Source of the DNA: Planctomycetota bacterium
Lineage (GTDB): Bacteria > Planctomycetota > Planctomycetia > Gemmatales > Gemmataceae
Reading direction: 5' to 3'
NCBI GenBank assembly: GCA_009920765.1
Contig: RFZJ01000032.1
Coordinates: forward strand, 1-42,211
Length of the DNA stretch: 42,211 bases
The notes under the pieces were generated by a model. That model was not told the DNA's origin. It worked only from the letters and a program-made list of their open reading frames with translations, and did not search any database. This document shows positions 42,164 to 42,211 of the stretch, piece by piece. Every line of letters starts with the position of its first letter. Within the stretch, counting starts at the first letter, position 1. A program made the translations under genes and the position numbers.

Positions 42164-42211
42164 TACTGATATTTCAATATTCCATCGAAATATCTTGGAA
42201 ACAACCTCTAT

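Overview
This AT-rich window most likely comes from a member of the Planctomycetota, probably a low-GC aquatic lineage. The evidence is the gene mix: a PmoA-like DUF6807 protein, a Tat-exported Gfo/Idh/MocA oxidoreductase, a lone MoxR ATPase, ExbB/ExbD proteins with planctomycete-style fused domains, many secreted proteins of unknown function, and biosynthesis genes scattered singly instead of in classical operons. The assignment rests on gene content only; there is no rRNA or other marker here. I saw no tRNA, rRNA, CRISPR array, insertion sequence, integrase or phage gene, so it reads as stable chromosome. Genes are dense. The largest gene-free stretch is about 240 bases (8233-8472).

Layout. 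1-3823: a truncated DUF6807 gene, a PLP aminotransferase, a tandem-ACT protein, a compact protein kinase and coaD. 3935-8232: a membrane site-2 protease, facing a five-gene minus-strand operon read as JAB/JAMM protease, 62-aa protein, E2-like protein, E1-like protein, 388-aa unknown protein. 8473-16768: a PfkB sugar kinase, the Tat-type oxidoreductase, moxR, a zincin plus aldolase pair, two small secreted proteins, argC and an amidase. 16780-20754: exbB-exbD-exbD facing ribD and a TonB-like membrane-anchored protein. 20941-28759: truA-aroA, a large secreted protein, a GT9 glycosyltransferase, maf, carA and an exported alpha/beta hydrolase. 28846-33209: typA, sixA, trpD and lexA. 33218-42163: a Cys-cluster protein and MFS transporter, glpK, then a minus-strand run of a UvrC-like GIY-YIG protein, a tiny membrane protein, a lipoprotein, a TPR protein, a polytopic membrane protein and a membrane-anchored tyrosine phosphatase.

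The most interesting unit is the ubiquitin-like conjugation operon at 4612-8232. E1, E2 and JAB have nearly all expected catalytic motifs and are tightly coupled (stop-to-start abutment between E2 and E1, and a 4-base ATGA overlap between E1 and the last gene). No recognisable beta-grasp ubiquitin-like modifier is encoded, and the two remaining genes match nothing I recognise. There is no CD-NTase, effector or mobile element nearby, so it does not look like CBASS or a defence island. Either the modifier is encoded elsewhere, or one of the two unknown proteins is the modifier or the target.

Other points of interest are the ExbB/ExbD cluster with fused N-terminal domains, a UvrC-like protein lacking the C-terminal nuclease half, a 48-aa membrane ORF overlapping the end of that gene, a hairpin that could mask a strong ribosome binding site upstream of 13856, and a dyad over the lexA promoter.
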